Assembly: GCA_037013495.1 (NCBI GenBank)
Contig: CM072801.1
Location: 33,592,001-33,656,000, forward strand
DNA: 64,000 nucleotides
From: Hippophae tibetana
Taxonomy: Eukaryota; Streptophyta; Magnoliopsida; Rosales; Elaeagnaceae
Direction of reading: 5' to 3'
Shown here: positions 63,776 through 64,000 of the stretch, in pieces
How positions within the stretch are numbered: position 1 is the stretch's first letter
Layout: the number at the start of each line of letters is the position of its first letter
Made by a program: the position numbers and the translations under genes
The notes under the pieces: model-generated
What the model was told of the DNA's origin: nothing
What the model saw: only the letters and a program-made list of their open reading frames with translations
Database searches by the model: none

Positions 63776-64000
63776 TATATCAAGTCGAAGCTCTTATCGA
63801 TTCACACAATTAATTCTGGCCTCACTATGGAACCTGAATTATATAACCAAGTTCCATCATTTACATCACTAACCATGGCTTTTAGCTTTTTCTCGCAAAT
63901 TTCCGTTTTACTTACCTTCGATTTTATTCAATAGAGCTCTAAAGGAGATATTTGTTACGACCAAGGTTTCATTATTTATGAGGACCATAAATCTATATTC
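63776..64000 (+). repeat. Partial A monomer at window end (225 bp)
   Basis: The last unit is the first 225 bp of an A monomer cut by the window edge. It has a private TATATCAAGTCGAAGC start, TTAATTCTGG and TATGAGGACCATAAATC. The array evidently continues beyond the window. Confidence 0.9.

Larger units (their letters stand above)
1..64000 (+). repeat. A/B dimeric satellite DNA array, entire window
   Basis: Every part of the window is built from two alternating monomers, A and B, all in one orientation. A starts occur at 1, 725, 1449, 2171, 2895 and so on to 63776, with a mean spacing of about 724 bp. Both window ends fall inside the array, so its limits are not seen. The sequence is A+T rich (about 28% G+C in the lines I counted), with frequent stops in all frames. 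There is no rRNA, tRNA, transposon or single-copy sequence between units. Known satellites of this layout lie in heterochromatin, but the sequence does not say whether this one is centromeric, subtelomeric or interstitial. I do not recognise the family. Confidence is high for satellite and low for host group. Confidence 0.98.

Noticed and set aside
1..64000. CRISPR array
   Set aside because: The repeats are about 360 bp, contiguous and without unique spacers, and there are no cas genes.
1..64000. Tandem gene family or ribosomal intergenic spacer repeats
   Set aside because: No rRNA, snRNA or tRNA segment or coding exon occurs in any unit.
1..64000. CENP-B box
   Set aside because: I found no stretch matching the TTCG....A..CGGG core in either monomer on reading the consensus.

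Overview
The whole 64-kb window is one uninterrupted tandem satellite array. I see no protein-coding gene, RNA gene, mobile element, CRISPR array or unique sequence. All units lie in the same (+) orientation. Hand-counted lines give about 28% G+C. Uninterrupted satellite on this scale, with no packed genes, points to eukaryotic heterochromatin (centromeric, pericentromeric, subtelomeric or knob-like). A plant is my best guess because the monomers are about 360 bp and one monomer carries a motif close to the plant telomere repeat. I do not recognise the satellite family, and an insect or other eukaryote is not excluded.

The basic unit is a dimer of about 724 bp made of two related monomers: A (about 363 bp, beginning TATATCAAATCGAAGCTC) and B (about 361 bp, beginning TATATCAAATTTAWGCTC). 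A and B align end to end with roughly three quarters identity by eye. I located 89 A starts, so the window holds 88 A-to-A intervals plus a final partial A. Two intervals are abnormal: one contains an extra B/A hybrid monomer (41641-42002), and one keeps only a 35-bp remnant of B (45627-45661).

Above the dimer there is higher-order structure made of diagnostic variants. Region 1-6510 is a homogeneous block whose A monomers mostly carry TAC where others carry TAG, so short reading frames are open there. Region 6511-13034 is the most heterogeneous. It holds divergent A monomers that look more like B, and B monomers with an A-like start. Region 13035-21002 is transitional with a 1.45-kb period. 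From 21003 to about 53.6 kb the dimers fall into three classes (X, Y, Z) that recur as X-Y-Z units of about 2.17 kb, with Y-Z and X-Y sub-duplications and a 3,628-bp tandem segmental duplication (46384 / 50012). From 55088 to 59431 there are three consecutive 1,448-bp units, and from 60876 to 63775 two more units of about 1.45 kb, each pairing an ordinary dimer with a divergent-A dimer.

No genes act together here. What can be read is the history of the array: repeated unequal exchange in multiples of the dimer, rare out-of-register exchange between A and B, small deletions, and local homogenisation. The most informative sites are the hybrid monomer, the B remnant, the nested duplications and the divergent-monomer island at 10-13 kb.
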